Under the pieces are notes generated by a model. That model was not told the origin of the DNA and made no database searches. It saw only the letters and a program-made list of their open reading frames with translations. Positions 43,128 through 51,899 of a DNA stretch of 64,000 nucleotides are shown piece after piece. The stretch comes from CBDBBY01 sp965205055 (GTDB lineage: Bacteria; Pseudomonadota; Alphaproteobacteria; Rhodobacterales; Rhodobacteraceae). Position numbers and translations under genes: made by a program. The DNA is taken from positions 3,968,001 to 4,032,000 of the forward strand of contig OZ242030.1 of NCBI GenBank assembly GCA_965205055.1. Reading direction: 5' to 3'. Within the stretch, counting starts at the first letter, position 1. Each line of letters begins with the position of its first letter.

Positions 43128-45679
43128 CAGGGCGCAACTTTCGTCGGTCGAAGCAAGGGGCGTTGCCGCGCCTTTACGTGATCGGCGACAATCGCCTTCG
43201 TCGGCTTCGTTGGCGAATATTGCTCACATATGCAGGCATGCTGGCGGAGGGAGCCGCCAAGTCGCTATGGCCTGCTGCCTGCGCGGTCATGATCGCCTAT
43301 GCGGCCGCCGCATTCGGAAGAGCGGTTTTCCCGTCTATTGCATGGATCGCCTGGGCGGCGGGCGGATCGGCATTCGCATTTCTTTTGGTGCGCGGGCTGT
43401 TCCGATTGGAATGGCCGACATTGGCGCGCGCAGCCGCTCGGGTCGACAGAACACTTCCCGGCAGGCCGATCGCCGCGATCTTGGATCTTCGCGCTGCCGG
43501 GCAGCCGGACCGAGACAGCCTGCAGCTTTGGGAAGAGCACAAGCGAAGGAGTCTGCAGGCGGCTTCGGAGGCTCGCGCCGTACCGCCCGAAATCAGGCTC
43601 GCCAAAGAAGATCCCCTTGGCTTGCGCCTCGCGTCGGCGACAGTATTCGCAGTAGCGATTTTCTTCGCGCCGAGCGTCGAGGCTCCCATCTTGCCGTTGC
43701 CGTCGGCGCAGGCCGAAGCCGCCGGAATCGCGTTCGATGCTTGGATGCAACCGCCGTCCTACACGGGTCTTCGAACGTTGTATTTGAACGATGTGGAAAG
43801 CGGTGGGCCCATACCTTCGCCGGCGGGAAGCGTCATAAAGATCAGGGAGTACGGCGATGCAGGACAGCTTGAAATTGAAGAAAGCGTAACTGGCGGGGTA
43901 GGCGCCGACGGCAGCGGCTCGGGACGGCATGAGTATCGAATTGCGGAGTCCGGCGAACTGCGAGTCGGATCCGGATCGAATGCCGAAGCCGTCTGGGCAT
44001 TCGAAGTCATTGACGATGCGCCGCCGGATATTTCAATAAACGGCGAAATCGTTTCCGATTTAAACGGCAATTTGAGCGTGCCGCTCGCGGTGGAAGACGA
44101 TTACGGAGTTGCGGCCGTCACGATAGAAATCCGCCTTGCCGAAAACCGGGTCGACCGTTCGTATGGCCTCGCGCCCGCGCCGGATCTCAGGAGAAACGAG
44201 CTGTATCAAGTGAAATTGCCGTTCGCTGGCTCCAAATCGGCATTCGAAACGGTCTTCGCGGGCGAATTTTCCCGCCACCCTTGGGCAGGCCTGCCTGTCG
44301 AAATCATTGCCGAGGTTGCGGACGGCGCCGGCCAGTCGAGGCGAGTCGACCTCTTGTCCATCGATTTGCCGGGGCGGTCCTTCATCAACGCCGTCGCAGC
44401 AGCACTGGCGGAGCAACGGCGCGATCTGATTTGGAGCATGGACAATGCACGAAAAGTCGCGCAGGCGGCAAGAGCAATAACCTACGAGCCGGAGCCAATA
44501 TTTGAAAGTGTTCGCGGCTATGCCTACGCAAGGGCTGCCGTCCGACGCCTGGATTCCGGAGCGCAGAGCGGCTTCGACGAATCCGTCCGAGACGAAGCGG
44601 CTGAACTGCTTTGGTTCGCCGCGTTGGAGGTCGAGCATGGCAATCTTGCATCTTACCGCCGACGAATGGCTGAAGCGGCGCGGCGACTCGCCGCTGCGCT
44701 GGAGAACGGCGCGTCGGCGGAGGAAGTCGAGCGTCTGGCCAATGAATACCGGAAGGCGTTGGACGATTTTCTCCGAGCTCTGGCGGAATCAAGCCCAGAT
44801 GCGGATCCCGCCGGTTCGCAATTCGCGGAGTCCCGGCAGATCGGGCAAGAGCAGCTGCAAGGAATGCTGGAGGAGCTCGACCGGCTTCTGAGCGAAGGGC
44901 GCACGGACGAAGCGAGCCAGTTGCTTGAGGAGCTTCGCGAGATCATGAACAACCTCGTCGGCTCCGCATCGGATCGGCAGGCGTCAAGCGGCGAAAGCAT
45001 GCGTCAGTCGATCAATGATTTCAGCAATATATTGAGAGAGCAGCAAGGGCTTGCCGACCAGGCTTACCGATACCTGCAGGAACTCAGGGGTCAGGAGCAG
45101 GCAGGCCGGTCGGGAGCGAACGAAGGAATAAGCGGAGGTCTGGGCAGAGGGGAGGACCATTTCGGCGAGGGGTCCGGAGCATTGGGGCGCAGCGGCCGCG
45201 GGCAATTGCGGGACCGGCAGGAGGATTTGCGGCGCGAGCTCAGGGGCCGGATGCGAGAGCTTGCGGACTCAGGTGAACCGGGAATGGTCGAATCGCTTGG
45301 GTCTTTTGAAGATGCGGCGAGGGCTATGACCAGAGCCCGCGAACGGCTTGCCGACGGCGATATTGGCGGCGGATTGTCGGAGCAGGCAGAAGCCATGGAA
45401 GGGTTGACGGAAGGCATAAGAACGCTTGGCGAAAACATGCAGGATATCCAAGGCAGCGGATACGGAGGCCCTCCCGGAACCGGATCCATGGCTTCCGACC
45501 CGTTTGGCAGAAGCCAGTCCGGGCGAGGTTTGTCGGGCATAGGCGAAATTTTGGATTTCGATGCAATCGGCGACCAGCGGATTCAGGAGCTGAAGGAAGA
45601 GATACGCCGCAGGGCGGGAGATTTGGACCGGTCGCAGGAAGAGCGCGATTACCTGATGCGTTTGCTGGAGCGGTTCTAG
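43118..45679 (+). CDS. DUF4175 (TIGR02302) membrane protein
   Basis: An 853-residue inner-membrane protein of the DUF4175/TIGR02302 family, found downstream of lysA in many alphaproteobacteria. Two or three membrane segments lie in the first 180 residues. A periplasmic beta-rich part follows, with AFDAWMQPPSYTGLRTLYL. The C-terminal half is helical and rich in Gln, Glu and Arg, with Gly-rich linkers at about 670-690 and 780-810. Function unknown. ATG 43118 overlaps the end of lysA; a TTG at 43106 is also open. Confidence 0.88.
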   Translation: MDIAGRNFRRSKQGALPRLYVIGDNRLRRLRWRILLTYAGMLAEGAAKSLWPAACAVMIAYAAAAFGRAVFPSIAWIAWAAGGSAFAFLLVRGLFRLEWPTLARAAARVDRTLPGRPIAAILDLRAAGQPDRDSLQLWEEHKRRSLQAASEARAVPPEIRLAKEDPLGLRLASATVFAVAIFFAPSVEAPILPLPSAQAEAAGIAFDAWMQPPSYTGLRTLYLNDVESGGPIPSPAGSVIKIREYGDAGQLEIEESVTGGVGADGSGSGRHEYRIAESGELRVGSGSNAEAVWAFEVIDDAPPDISINGEIVSDLNGNLSVPLAVEDDYGVAAVTIEIRLAENRVDRSYGLAPAPDLRRNELYQVKLPFAGSKSAFETVFAGEFSRHPWAGLPVEIIAEVADGAGQSRRVDLLSIDLPGRSFINAVAAALAEQRRDLIWSMDNARKVAQAARAITYEPEPIFESVRGYAYARAAVRRLDSGAQSGFDESVRDEAAELLWFAALEVEHGNLASYRRRMAEAARRLAAALENGASAEEVERLANEYRKALDDFLRALAESSPDADPAGSQFAESRQIGQEQLQGMLEELDRLLSEGRTDEASQLLEELREIMNNLVGSASDRQASSGESMRQSINDFSNILREQQGLADQAYRYLQELRGQEQAGRSGANEGISGGLGRGEDHFGEGSGALGRSGRGQLRDRQEDLRRELRGRMRELADSGEPGMVESLGSFEDAARAMTRARERLADGDIGGGLSEQAEAMEGLTEGIRTLGENMQDIQGSGYGGPPGTGSMASDPFGRSQSGRGLSGIGEILDFDAIGDQRIQELKEEIRRRAGDLDRSQEERDYLMRLLERF

Positions 45680-45722
45680 CGGCTTCTTCGAGTCATTTGA
45701 AACTCTCATTGGCGTGCGGCGA

Positions 45723-45746
45723 TCAACCGTTCTAATGGACGGTTGA
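45723..45746. other. Inverted repeat after the DUF4175 gene
   Basis: TCAACCGT and ACGGTTGA form a perfect 8-bp stem around TCTAATGG, 44 bases after the stop of the DUF4175 gene. There is no U-run, so it may be a processing hairpin or a boundary of the mobile remnants to the right. Confidence 0.45.
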
Positions 45747-45886
45747 CCCGGGGCGGCTCGTCGCCTCCCGCAAGAGAGGGTGTCAAAAGATTGAGACTGA
45801 CCACCAGCTATTGTCCGCCGGAAACCCCCTCAATATTGGCAGCGGAATTGCGAATTCGCCAAGTTGGGGCTGCTGCAAGTTCGGCA

Positions 45887-46218
45887 TCATTCCGCGTCCC
45901 GAGGTCGGACGAAAAATGATCGCTTTCGGTGGTTGGAAAATCTGCTGCGCTGGTCCGGGAGGCGCAGAATCTCGATGTGCTCCGGCCGAATGCGGTAGAT
46001 CACAGTGAACGGCGTGTTCTTGACGGGATGCTCGCGGGCAGTCCGAAAATCATCCGCAGGCTCGCCAATCGTCGGGCAGGATTTCAGGAGCTTCAGAAGC
46101 GCGCGATACTGCTGACCGGCATTGCGCCTGCCCTCGGTAAATTCTTGATGCAGTGCTGTTTGAACCGGCGCAAGTCCGGTTTGGCATCGTCCAAAAAATT
46201 CGATTTATATGGTTCAGG
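45887..46218 (-). pseudogene. Frameshifted ParE/RelE-type toxin
   Basis: Two minus-strand frames join to give a ParE-like sequence. The first frame reads YKSNFLDDAKPDLRRFKQHCIKNL; the second reads AGQQYRALLKLLKSCPTIGE and then PFTVIYRIRPEHIEILRL, the usual ParE ending. A one-base shift near 46150-46165 separates them, and no ATG or GTG begins the first frame close to the antitoxin end. The toxin is therefore broken unless the assembly has errors. Confidence 0.7.
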
Positions 46219-46506
46219 TGCGGCTGAGAAATACGTCCGGTTCCGGCTCAGGCAGCTCGTTGTCTGTGCCAAGGGATTCAAACCATGCGGTCATCTTCTC
46301 TTCCGAGATAAAGACGCCTTTGTCCGCTTTGGCAACCGCCTCACGGAACATCCGAGCTCTCGCTTCGGTTTCGTCTTTCATTGCTTGGATCGCCTGCTTT
46401 GCCAGATAGGCGGCGCTGCGATCTTTGCGTTTCGCTTCGGTCTCAGCCCGTCGTTGAGTTCGGGGTCTAGACGCATCGTGAAACGAGGGCTTGCCATAGT
46501 GTTCAT
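46214..46506 (-). pseudogene. Frameshifted ribbon-helix-helix antitoxin (ParD-like)
   Basis: From ATG 46506 the frame reads MNTMASPRFTMRLDPELNDGL, the ribbon strand and start of helix 1 of an RHH antitoxin. It then leaves frame, and the matching continuation AKRKDRSAAYLAKQAIQAM and WFESLGTDNELPEPEPD lies one base over, ending at 46214. A single-base indel near 46440-46455 is needed to join them. The second part alone (46513-46214) is open for 99 codons and could be miscalled as an intact gene. Confidence 0.7.
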
Positions 46507-46522
46507 AGTCCAAAATTGGATG

Positions 46523-46539
46523 GTCTGCTTATGTCAGAC
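46523..46539. promoter_or_regulatory. Palindrome upstream of the RHH antitoxin
   Basis: GTCTGCTTATGTCAGAC is a dyad with 5-bp arms and lies 17 bases before the antitoxin ATG on the minus strand. RHH antitoxins repress their own operon through such sites, so it is a likely operator. Confidence 0.5.
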
Positions 46540-46827
46540 ATTGTATGCTTACCTCGTGATATGTCAAAAGAAAGACCTGTCAAAATTTGGAGAACGCTCG
46601 GTTTTCGGCATAGTCTTAGAGATCTTAGAGCTTGACCCAAAATTGAGTCGCCCCGTCGAGATGTGATATCTTTTGTCAACTTGGCGAGGATGCCGGGCAT
46701 GCCTGGGAACGAGATCGCCAAGACGATCGTGTTTCAAAAATTCTGCAAAAGCTTTCACTGAGGATCGGCCATGGCAAGTCCTTTGGTTTCGCTATCAACC
46801 ATCCCTTGAACAGGAAAGGACGACACC

Positions 46828-46985
46828 ATGACCGGGATGCATAGCAGATCGAAGTTTGCGGAGTTCAGGGCGGAGCTTGAGTCCGGGGCGTCGCGGTCCG
46901 CAATCTTGTCCGCGGCGTGCTCCGGGAGGTTCTTGAGGAAGAGATGACGGAAGCCTTGGGCTCCACGGATCGCTCGGAGGACTGA
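46828..46985 (+). mobile_element. IS256-family transposase remnant
   Basis: From ATG 46828 (after AAAGGA) the frame reads MTGMHSRSKFAEFRAELESG and stops; the adjoining frame carries VLREVLEEEMTEALGSTD, which resembles the N-terminal block of mutator (IS256) transposases. A frameshift plus loss of the rest of the gene explains the short length. Assigned from pattern only. Confidence 0.5.
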
Positions 46986-47506
46986 CCTCGGAGCAGAACC
47001 TCAAGATCGCCGCCTGAACGGCCGAGCCGCTCCGCGAACAGGACCGCCGCGGCCGGATGGGGCTGTGGGAATGTAGGCAATCCATGCCTGAAGCGGAAAC
47101 TCGGAAACATCGCAAAAAAGGATTGTCCACAGGCTTTTCATGCTCTCCGCGCCGCCGCGAATGCCAAACAGCCGAACGACCCGAAAGAACAAAAAAACGG
47201 GACGCTGAAAAACAACCCGACAAAATCTTGTAAACCGTCCCGGAACGGAACGCAGCGAATCTGATCCTTGAACCGTCGTATAAATGTTGAACCTGTACAT
47301 GGAATTGACAACTTCACTGGCAACAATAGCACAAATTTTTTGACTTTTCGGTTTCATATGGATATTTTCTGCAACCAGAACGTGCAGCAACGCCCGTCGT
47401 CATAATTCCTGCGAATCGATTGGTTTGCAGCCGGTCGGCCGCCATGAGTCGCCAAAGAGCGCGCGCCAAGCGGATGACGCACTCAATACGAGAAAGGAAC
47501 GGAACG
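46986..47506. other. Intergenic region before the Xre/RES pair
   Basis: About 520 bases between the IS256-like remnant and the antitoxin. It holds A-rich stretches near 47190-47225 and presumably the promoter of the toxin-antitoxin operon. No gene is supported on either strand. Confidence 0.45.
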
Positions 47507-47848
47507 ATGCCTTCGACAGCCATTTCCAGAAGCATCAAGGAACTTGAGACGGTCGGCGGTCTGAAGGGCACGGACATCGCCAACGTGACAGGCGTGTCCA
47601 AAGCAACCGTTTCGAGGTGGCGCACAGGCGCCAAGCGACCGCAACCCGCCAGCGAACGGGTTTTTTCGGATCTGATCTATGTCGTCAAGCGTCTTGAAGA
47701 CTACTACACGAACGACGAGATACGGACATGGCTTTATGCGCGACACCTGCAGCTCGAGGGCCAGCGTGCGATTGATCTGATCCACAAGGGCCGGGTGGAA
47801 GAGATTTTCCGAGTTCTGGACAGGCTCGATGCGGACGGATACCTGTAA
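47507..47848 (+). CDS. Xre/MbcA/ParS-type antitoxin
   Basis: A 113-residue antitoxin. The N-terminal helix-turn-helix reads DIANVTGVSKATVSRWRTG, and the C-terminal toxin-binding domain contains RTWLYARHLQLEGQRAIDLI. It should bind the RES toxin and repress the operon. A longer frame is open to 47420, but ATG 47507 lies after GAAAGGAACGGAACG and fits the family. Three bases separate it from the toxin gene. Confidence 0.88.
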   Translation: MPSTAISRSIKELETVGGLKGTDIANVTGVSKATVSRWRTGAKRPQPASERVFSDLIYVVKRLEDYYTNDEIRTWLYARHLQLEGQRAIDLIHKGRVEEIFRVLDRLDADGYL

Positions 47849-47851
47849 CCG

Positions 47852-48433
47852 ATGGCTGCAGGACCCAGGGACCGGGACCTTATTGACAAGCTGGAGCAAC
47901 TTGAAACTCGGTCTTTTGAGGGCAGGGTCTGGAGGATTGTGCGCGAAGGTCGCGATCCGACCCTTTTCTTCGGCGGCGGAAACCGATGGGATGACGGCTC
48001 GTTCGATGTTCTTTACACGTCGCTGTTGCGAGAGGGCGCGCTCGCGGAGATGCGATTTCACCTGAGCCGCGGCCAACCTGTAATCCCGTCGAAAATCCGG
48101 TTCCGGTTGCATGAACTGGAAATCAATGTTGACGGCGTTCTTGATCTGACTCAAGCAGAGCTTCTCGCCCGGATCGGGATAAACATGGGCAATTTCGGTC
48201 GCCTGCCCTATCTGGAGCGTCACGGCGAATACGAGGCCTGTCAAAAAGTCGCGGAAGCCGTTCATTTTTTGGGATCGGACGACCCCAAGGACCCTTCCGC
48301 GATACTCGTACCCAACTCGCGCCATGAAAGCGAAAACTTGGTGCTGTTTGCGGATCATATCGGTCCAGATGCAGTCGTGCATTCGCGGGACCACGGATTG
48401 GTCGATTGGAACGACCAGAAGATCGGGCAATAA
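47852..48433 (+). CDS. RES-domain toxin
   Basis: A 193-residue RES-family toxin, whose members degrade NAD+ in the cytoplasm when the antitoxin is lost. The RES residues are visible as R28/R31 (WRIVREG) with R45, Y55, E66 (ALAEMRFH) and S156 (LVPNSRHESENLV). Full length and intact, unlike the other toxin-antitoxin pairs in this window. ATG 47852 follows the antitoxin stop by three bases. Confidence 0.9.
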   Translation: MAAGPRDRDLIDKLEQLETRSFEGRVWRIVREGRDPTLFFGGGNRWDDGSFDVLYTSLLREGALAEMRFHLSRGQPVIPSKIRFRLHELEINVDGVLDLTQAELLARIGINMGNFGRLPYLERHGEYEACQKVAEAVHFLGSDDPKDPSAILVPNSRHESENLVLFADHIGPDAVVHSRDHGLVDWNDQKIGQ

Positions 48434-48457
48434 CATTGTGTCCAAACGAAAAACCCT

Positions 48458-48640
48458 TCAATGCGTTGAATCTTTAAGCTGAATTTCTGCGTTTCGCTTG
48501 CGGGGAATCACAAGATTCCGCATTATTTCCGTTCTATGGGCGGTGGTGCTGTCGATGACGAGAAGACGTAGATCCAGGCTTTTGGGCGGACGCGGAAAGG
48601 CATGCAGATGAAGCCGGGACAGTCCGCCATGAAGACGCAA
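48458..48640 (-). mobile_element. IS5-like transposase remnant
   Basis: A minus-strand frame reads HGGLSRLHLHAF and then VIPRKRNAEIQ near its end, resembling the GGLTTKIHA and AVIPxKRN blocks of IS5-family transposases in the right order. The spacing is shortened, so the gene is decayed. Weak assignment. Confidence 0.4.
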
Positions 48641-48701
48641 GATTAAAGGCCGAACAGCGCCACGACACTGTGCGCCGCGCTGAACATTTTGGACGGCACC
48701 G

Positions 48702-49013
48702 GTCATCGAACGCAACGCCGAGCATCACCGGCGCTGCGACTACGATTCCATTGAGGATCTCCAGACGTCGGTGCAAGACTTCATCGAACTGCACAACGAG
48801 AAGGAGGCGAATCCGTTCAAATGGACGGCAAGCCCGGAGCAGCTGGCCGCCGCACACCAACGGGGTAACAAAAAAAATCAGACAAAATTAGCTCAATTGC
48901 TTGCGGCCATCGGCTGCCTGATGCCAGGCGGATGCGCGGGTCTCGGCGCATATGAACTTTGGTCGTCCAGCCACATGAGTGCGAACGGAATTTTGGAGCC
49001 AAAACGATCTTAA
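48702..49013 (+). mobile_element. IS630-family transposase C-terminal remnant
   Basis: The frame reads IEDLQTSVQDFIELHNE and then NPFKWTASPEQLAA, the conserved C-terminus of IS630/Tc1-type transposases, where the family has AIxxYIxxHNxNPKPFxWTA. The catalytic part upstream is missing. The frame stays open to 49013 beyond the similarity. Confidence 0.65.
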
Positions 49014-49058
49014 GGCCGCCCTGTCGACGATGGCGCTTTATCGGACACTGCGCTTGCT

Positions 49059-49868
49059 TCAGAACAAATCGTCGATTGATGCATCAAGGCGATTTACCGC
49101 TTGAATGTACTCGGTCAGGTATGGCTGCAGCCAAGGCAGCCAGTTTCCGATGTCGAGGGCGAATTGGAATGCGAATGCCGCGAGCGCGAATATCGCGACG
49201 AGCGCGAAGATGAATGCTCGCAGCCAGCCGCTCGAAGCAGTCGTCGGCGTCCGAAGTCCGCTGCCATCGGCATTGCGTCGTTTCCCGGTTCTGACGATCA
49301 GTTGCGAGTTCTCGGAACGGACGGCCTTGGATTCGTCGGCAGTCCCGGCTTGAATCGGCGCCTGCTGGACCGATGCGTGTTGTTCTTCAACGGCCGCATG
49401 CGCGGCTTCCTCTCTCAGAATTCTCAACACGTCGTTCCGGCGGCGTGGAACGGCCTCCTTGAACTCGATCTCGCCGTCAGCACCGAATTCCAGCGGAGTC
49501 GCGCTTCTCCGGTCCCGTTCTTCGGACTCGCGAGCAAGCGGGTCGCCCGTTGCGCGTTCGGATGTTCCGGGCGCGTTCGCCGGCTTCAGCGGCAAGCGAT
49601 CCTTATCGGACATTTGCTCGGATGCCTTCATCGGATTCGAGTCGGAAGGGCCGGTAGAACCGGCAGTTCGGGCGCCGCGCACTCGACCGGGATGATCCCG
49701 CAAGCTCATCGACAGTTCGGGATTTGGCGCGACAGGTCGGGCGTTCACGCCGCATTGTGTGAATTGATCGCATGTCTCATGTCGGCAAGGCTTGGCGAAA
49801 TATCCTACACACATGGTTTCGTGGCAAGTCGAGAGCAAATCGAGTTTGCGACGCGAGACGGACGCCAT
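49059..49868 (-). CDS. Hypothetical membrane-anchored protein
   Basis: A frame of 269 codons whose C-terminal half looks like a protein: RNDVLRILREEAAHAAVEE, then a membrane segment (about 215-245) before LPWLQPYLTEYIQAVNRLD. Similar proteins in Rhodobacterales carry an N-terminal MJ0042-type zinc ribbon and lie beside ftsE, ftsX and a plsC gene. Here no good zinc ribbon is found and ftsE/ftsX are absent, although plsC follows divergently. The start is unsettled; ATG 49709, 49631 and 49613 are options. Confidence 0.6.
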   Translation of the reverse strand: MASVSRRKLDLLSTCHETMCVGYFAKPCRHETCDQFTQCGVNARPVAPNPELSMSLRDHPGRVRGARTAGSTGPSDSNPMKASEQMSDKDRLPLKPANAPGTSERATGDPLARESEERDRRSATPLEFGADGEIEFKEAVPRRRNDVLRILREEAAHAAVEEQHASVQQAPIQAGTADESKAVRSENSQLIVRTGKRRNADGSGLRTPTTASSGWLRAFIFALVAIFALAAFAFQFALDIGNWLPWLQPYLTEYIQAVNRLDASIDDLF

Positions 49869-50029
49869 TTGCTGGCTTCGCAGTGAACGCCTGCATTCAG
49901 GTCATGATCGGCGCAAACATGGATTTGACATCGATAGCCTTGCGACCTAATCGGGCGGCTGCGCCCTGCGCGAAAGCGATTTCGAGCGTTTGTCTTACCG
50001 CAACCCATGCAGCTGGCTTGGATGTCATC

Positions 50030-50773
50030 ATGGCGCGTTATCTCGCCCAATGGTTGGCCTCGTTCTTATTCGTGGTTCAAATGTATCTGGCGATGGCCAT
50101 TCTCGCGGCGTTCTTCATGCCAGCCGCGGTTATCGACAAGAGATGGGCCTATCGGGGCATCCGCACATATTGCAATTGGGTCCGGGCAAGCGCCGCGACG
50201 ATGGTCGGCTTGAAGTCGGAGATCAGAGGCGATCCGCCGACCGGCCATGTTCTGGTCTGCTCGAAGCATCAATCCTTCTTCGACATCCTGATGCTTTGCA
50301 GCGTCCTGCCCGAACCGCGCTTCGTCATGAAAAAGCAGCTGGCGAGCGCGCCCATCATCGGATATTTCGCCAGGAAAATCGGATGCATACCGGTCGATCG
50401 GGGAAAAAAGTCATTCGCTATCAAGCAGATGTTGCAAGGAGCTCGCCAAACAGGCTCTGCGTCCGGTCAATTAGTGATTTATCCTGAAGGAACCCGCGTC
50501 GCGCCCGGCTTGCGCAAGGAATACAAGATCGGCGCGGCGATCCTCTACGAGGTCAGCGGCTGCCCCTGTGTGCCGGCGGCGACGAATGTCGGCGTCTTCT
50601 GGCCGAGACGGCGGATCTACAGGGAGCGCGGAACCGCAATTCTGGAATTCTTTCCCGAAATTCCGCCGGGATTGGAAGCGAAACAATTCATGGAAGAGAT
50701 CAGGCAGGTGATCGAGGCCAACTCGGACCGGCTGATGGAGGAAGCCGGCTTCGTCGCCGAAGCCGCTGATTGA
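50030..50773 (+). CDS. plsC: 1-acyl-sn-glycerol-3-phosphate acyltransferase
   Basis: Membrane enzyme that makes phosphatidic acid from lysophosphatidic acid. The acyltransferase motif H-x4-D is H80-D85 (SKHQSFFDIL) and the substrate motif EGTR is at 153-156 (YPEGTRVAPG). One N-terminal membrane segment (about 8-34). 247 residues. The open frame reaches upstream to 49772, but ATG 50030 gives the family N-terminus. Convergent with accA. Confidence 0.9.
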   Translation: MARYLAQWLASFLFVVQMYLAMAILAAFFMPAAVIDKRWAYRGIRTYCNWVRASAATMVGLKSEIRGDPPTGHVLVCSKHQSFFDILMLCSVLPEPRFVMKKQLASAPIIGYFARKIGCIPVDRGKKSFAIKQMLQGARQTGSASGQLVIYPEGTRVAPGLRKEYKIGAAILYEVSGCPCVPAATNVGVFWPRRRIYRERGTAILEFFPEIPPGLEAKQFMEEIRQVIEANSDRLMEEAGFVAEAAD

Positions 50774-50786
50774 ATTTCTACAGCCG

Positions 50787-51749
50787 TCAGCTGGCGAGCG
50801 AGTTGCCGCCCATGTCCAAGAACTTCTTGTGCCGCTTTCGCCGTCTCGGCCCCGGTTTGATTTCATCGACTTCAGCCAGCAACTTGGCTATCGCCTCCCC
50901 GACGGCAGCGATGGTTTGCTTCGGCTCGCGATGCGCTCCGCCGAGCGGTTCGGGGATGATTTCATCGATCACTCCAAGCTGATGCAGGTCTTGAGCGGTG
51001 AGGCGGAGCGCGTCGGCGGCCTCCCGCATTTTTTCGGCGTCCTTCCAAAGAATGGACGCGCACCCTTCGGGGCTGATGACTGAATAGATCGAATGTTCAA
51101 GCATGGCCGTCCGGTCCGCGGTCGCGAATGCGACGGCGCCGCCGGAGCCGCCCTCGCCGATGATCACCGAAATGATCGGCACTTCGATCATAAGGCTTCT
51201 CTCGATCGTTCTGGCGATCGCCTCGGACTGCCCGCGCTCCTCCGCACCCTTTCCCGGAAAGGCGCCCGGCGTATCGACGATCGTGATTACAGGAATCCCG
51301 AAGCGGTCGGCGAGGTCCATGAGGCGCGCCGCTTTGCGATATCCTTCCGGCCGCGCCATTCCGAAATTGTGATGCAGCCTCGAGTTTGTATCGTTGCCCT
51401 TTTCGTGCCCGATGACTGCAACGGGCGCGTCATTGAATCGCGCGAGACAGCCGGCGACCGCTGTATCCTCTGAAAATCCCCTGTCGCCGGCGAGGTCGAC
51501 GCGGTCCGTGAACAGCTCGTTCATGTAGTCGCGGCAATGCGGCCTTGCGGGGTGTCGAGCGACTTGGCATTTCCGCCACGGAGTCAGATTGGCATAAAGC
51601 TCTTTCAGCTGGTCTTCCGCTCTGTTTTCGAATGTCTTGATTTCCCTTTTGACCTTGGCCGGGATTTTCGTCGGATTTTCCGACTTGAGCGCGGCAGCCT
51701 TGCCTTCGAGTTCGGCAATGGATTTCTCGAAATCCAGATAATGGGTCAT
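50787..51749 (-). CDS. accA: Acetyl-CoA carboxylase carboxyltransferase subunit alpha
   Basis: Transfers the carboxyl group from biotin carrier protein to acetyl-CoA, the first step of fatty acid synthesis, together with AccD. 320 residues; the start MTHYLDFEKSIAELEGKAAAL, QVARHPARPHCRDY, GHEKGNDT, PVITIVDTPGAFPG and GEGGSGGAVAF are characteristic. ATG 51749. Its stop is 14 bases from that of plsC. Confidence 0.97.
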   Translation of the reverse strand: MTHYLDFEKSIAELEGKAAALKSENPTKIPAKVKREIKTFENRAEDQLKELYANLTPWRKCQVARHPARPHCRDYMNELFTDRVDLAGDRGFSEDTAVAGCLARFNDAPVAVIGHEKGNDTNSRLHHNFGMARPEGYRKAARLMDLADRFGIPVITIVDTPGAFPGKGAEERGQSEAIARTIERSLMIEVPIISVIIGEGGSGGAVAFATADRTAMLEHSIYSVISPEGCASILWKDAEKMREAADALRLTAQDLHQLGVIDEIIPEPLGGAHREPKQTIAAVGEAIAKLLAEVDEIKPGPRRRKRHKKFLDMGGNSLAS

Positions 51750-51899
51750 GTGCTGCCGTGATATCTGCTCAGTTCGTTTTCCGCGCGGCCTGCCGCAGCG
51801 ACTTCATTGTTGTGCAAGATTTACCGATTCACGCGGATGCAGGCAATATCGAGGGACGAAATCAACTGCTCTCCTTGCACGCGCGCCTTGGCCGCCGTC

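Noticed and set aside
46093..46281. Programmed frameshift in the ParE-like toxin
   Set aside because: No slippery heptamer lies at the junction and the antitoxin is also out of frame, so decay or read error is simpler.
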